From assembly GCA_016715625.1 (NCBI GenBank), contig JADJZU010000038.1:1-42701 (forward strand): DNA of 42,701 nucleotides. The letters run 5' to 3'. The stretch is from Bacteroidota bacterium. Lineage in GTDB: Bacteria > Bacteroidota > Bacteroidia > Chitinophagales > LD1. This document shows, piece after piece, positions 42,159-42,701 of this stretch; position 1 is the stretch's first letter; each line of letters opens with the position of its first letter. The notes under the pieces were generated by a model. It ran no database searches. It saw only the letters and a list, made by a program, of their open reading frames with translations, and was not told the DNA's origin. A program made the position numbers and the translations under genes.

Positions 42159-42701
42159 ATGAAGACAAACCCACTCATAAAAGCAATTGAGACAAAGAAC
42201 TTTTCAGACTTTGAAAAAGCCTGGACCAAGTTGCATAACAGATTGACCGAAACCGACAAGCAACATCTGTTGACAGAGATTATTGACTACCATTATACGG
42301 ACAAAGACTTCCATTTTTACGTTAACGTTTTTGACAAAATAATTGACAGTAAAGTTTCTCTTGACTTTAACATTGACCTTCCGGCACCGACCTTACTTTC
42401 ATTGGTGGTTTTGAAAGGTTCACGAAAACTTTTCGATTATTTTTTAAGAAAAGGTGCAAACCTTAATTTCATTGGCGACACTTACGCTTTTATGCCGGAA
42501 GAATCGACCCAACCTGACATAGAGGAACCTGATACAGAACGCTACTCCACCTGTTTAGACTTTGCAGAACATAGATTGGCTGACGATTTAGTGGTTAATT
42601 ACCGCTCCCTCGTTATTGATATTAAAGAGTATATCACTAACTGGCAAGGCATTGACGACAAAGAGGAAATCACCGTCAAAAAACGAGACTATTACTGTCT
42701 G
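42159..42701 (+). CDS. Ankyrin-repeat-like protein, 3' end outside the window
   Basis: 181 codons without a stop to the window edge. An N-terminal helical part (MKTNPLIKAIETKNFSDFEK, LTETDKQHLLTEIIDYHYT) leads to LLSLVVLKGSRKLFDYFLRK followed by GANLNFIGD, the pattern of an ankyrin repeat, then an acidic segment with proline (EESTQPDIEEPDTE). No signal peptide or membrane segment is seen. The DNA looks more AT-rich, with more AAA/GAC/ATT use than the genes around it, which may indicate transfer. Solitary ankyrin proteins of this kind often act as immunity or interaction partners, but nothing here shows that. Confidence 0.7.
   Translation, partial: MKTNPLIKAIETKNFSDFEKAWTKLHNRLTETDKQHLLTEIIDYHYTDKDFHFYVNVFDKIIDSKVSLDFNIDLPAPTLLSLVVLKGSRKLFDYFLRKGANLNFIGDTYAFMPEESTQPDIEEPDTERYSTCLDFAEHRLADDLVVNYRSLVIDIKEYITNWQGIDDKEEITVKKRDYYCL

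Overview
The window is a compact, gene-dense stretch of a Bacteroidota chromosome. A Chitinophagales- or Saprospirales-like member is my guess, but the rank below phylum is inference. Evidence for the phylum: three exported proteins end in type IX secretion sorting domains (two type A, one type B/gliding-associated); several genes are preceded by the Bacteroidota promoter pattern TTTG - about 18-21 bp - TAnnTTTG; Shine-Dalgarno sequences are mostly absent; and families typical of the phylum occur (lone BirA without a DNA-binding domain, LUD protein after ftsH, LptC lipoprotein, DUF7033 deacetylase).

Layout. (1) 1-555 is a repeat-rich, nearly gene-free edge with REP-like hairpins, a strictly 21-bp-periodic palindromic array and a truncated ORF. 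(2) 556-8479 holds a membrane-anchored EEP phosphodiesterase, birA (convergent), rsfS, ftsH, a LUD protein, an LpxH-like hydrolase, an exported unknown and an SDR reductase. (3) 8472-14879 on the minus strand holds an HACD-like protein, a polysaccharide deacetylase, a FemAB/GNAT-like acyltransferase, a dipeptide-type binding lipoprotein, rbfA and a LolC/E-type permease. (4) 14929-17661 holds a RidA-family protein, kynureninase and an ACMSD-type decarboxylase, which looks like part of a kynurenine / 3-hydroxyanthranilate breakdown route. (5) 17753-24910 is mixed: DUF937-like protein, EGF-like lipoprotein, DUF3089 hydrolase, RluA-type pseudouridine synthase, PfkB kinase, L,D-transpeptidase-like protein and serS. 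(6) 25242-33941 holds a 46-residue membrane protein, a subtilase with T9SS signal, recG, two more T9SS cargo proteins and a SlyD-like isomerase. (7) 34067-39852 is a minus-strand cluster: NAD(P)-binding protein, CapA-like protein with a SPOR-like tail, coaX, outer-membrane protein, lptC. (8) 40051-40809 is a TauE/SafE permease. (9) 40810-42701 is a second repeat-rich edge with REP-like hairpins, an array built from two alternating 21-bp modules, a gene broken by two frameshifts and the start of an ankyrin-like gene running off the window.

The central genes are mostly housekeeping and envelope functions: ribosome maturation (rsfS, rbfA, rluA type), envelope building (lpxH type, lptC, L,D-transpeptidase, LolC/E type), quality control (ftsH, slyD), cofactors (birA, coaX) and exported T9SS cargo. 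The most unusual material is at the two edges, where unrelated sequences share a 21-bp repeat quantum, a short or broken ORF sits just downstream, and the same 55-bp REP-like element recurs 40.8 kb apart.
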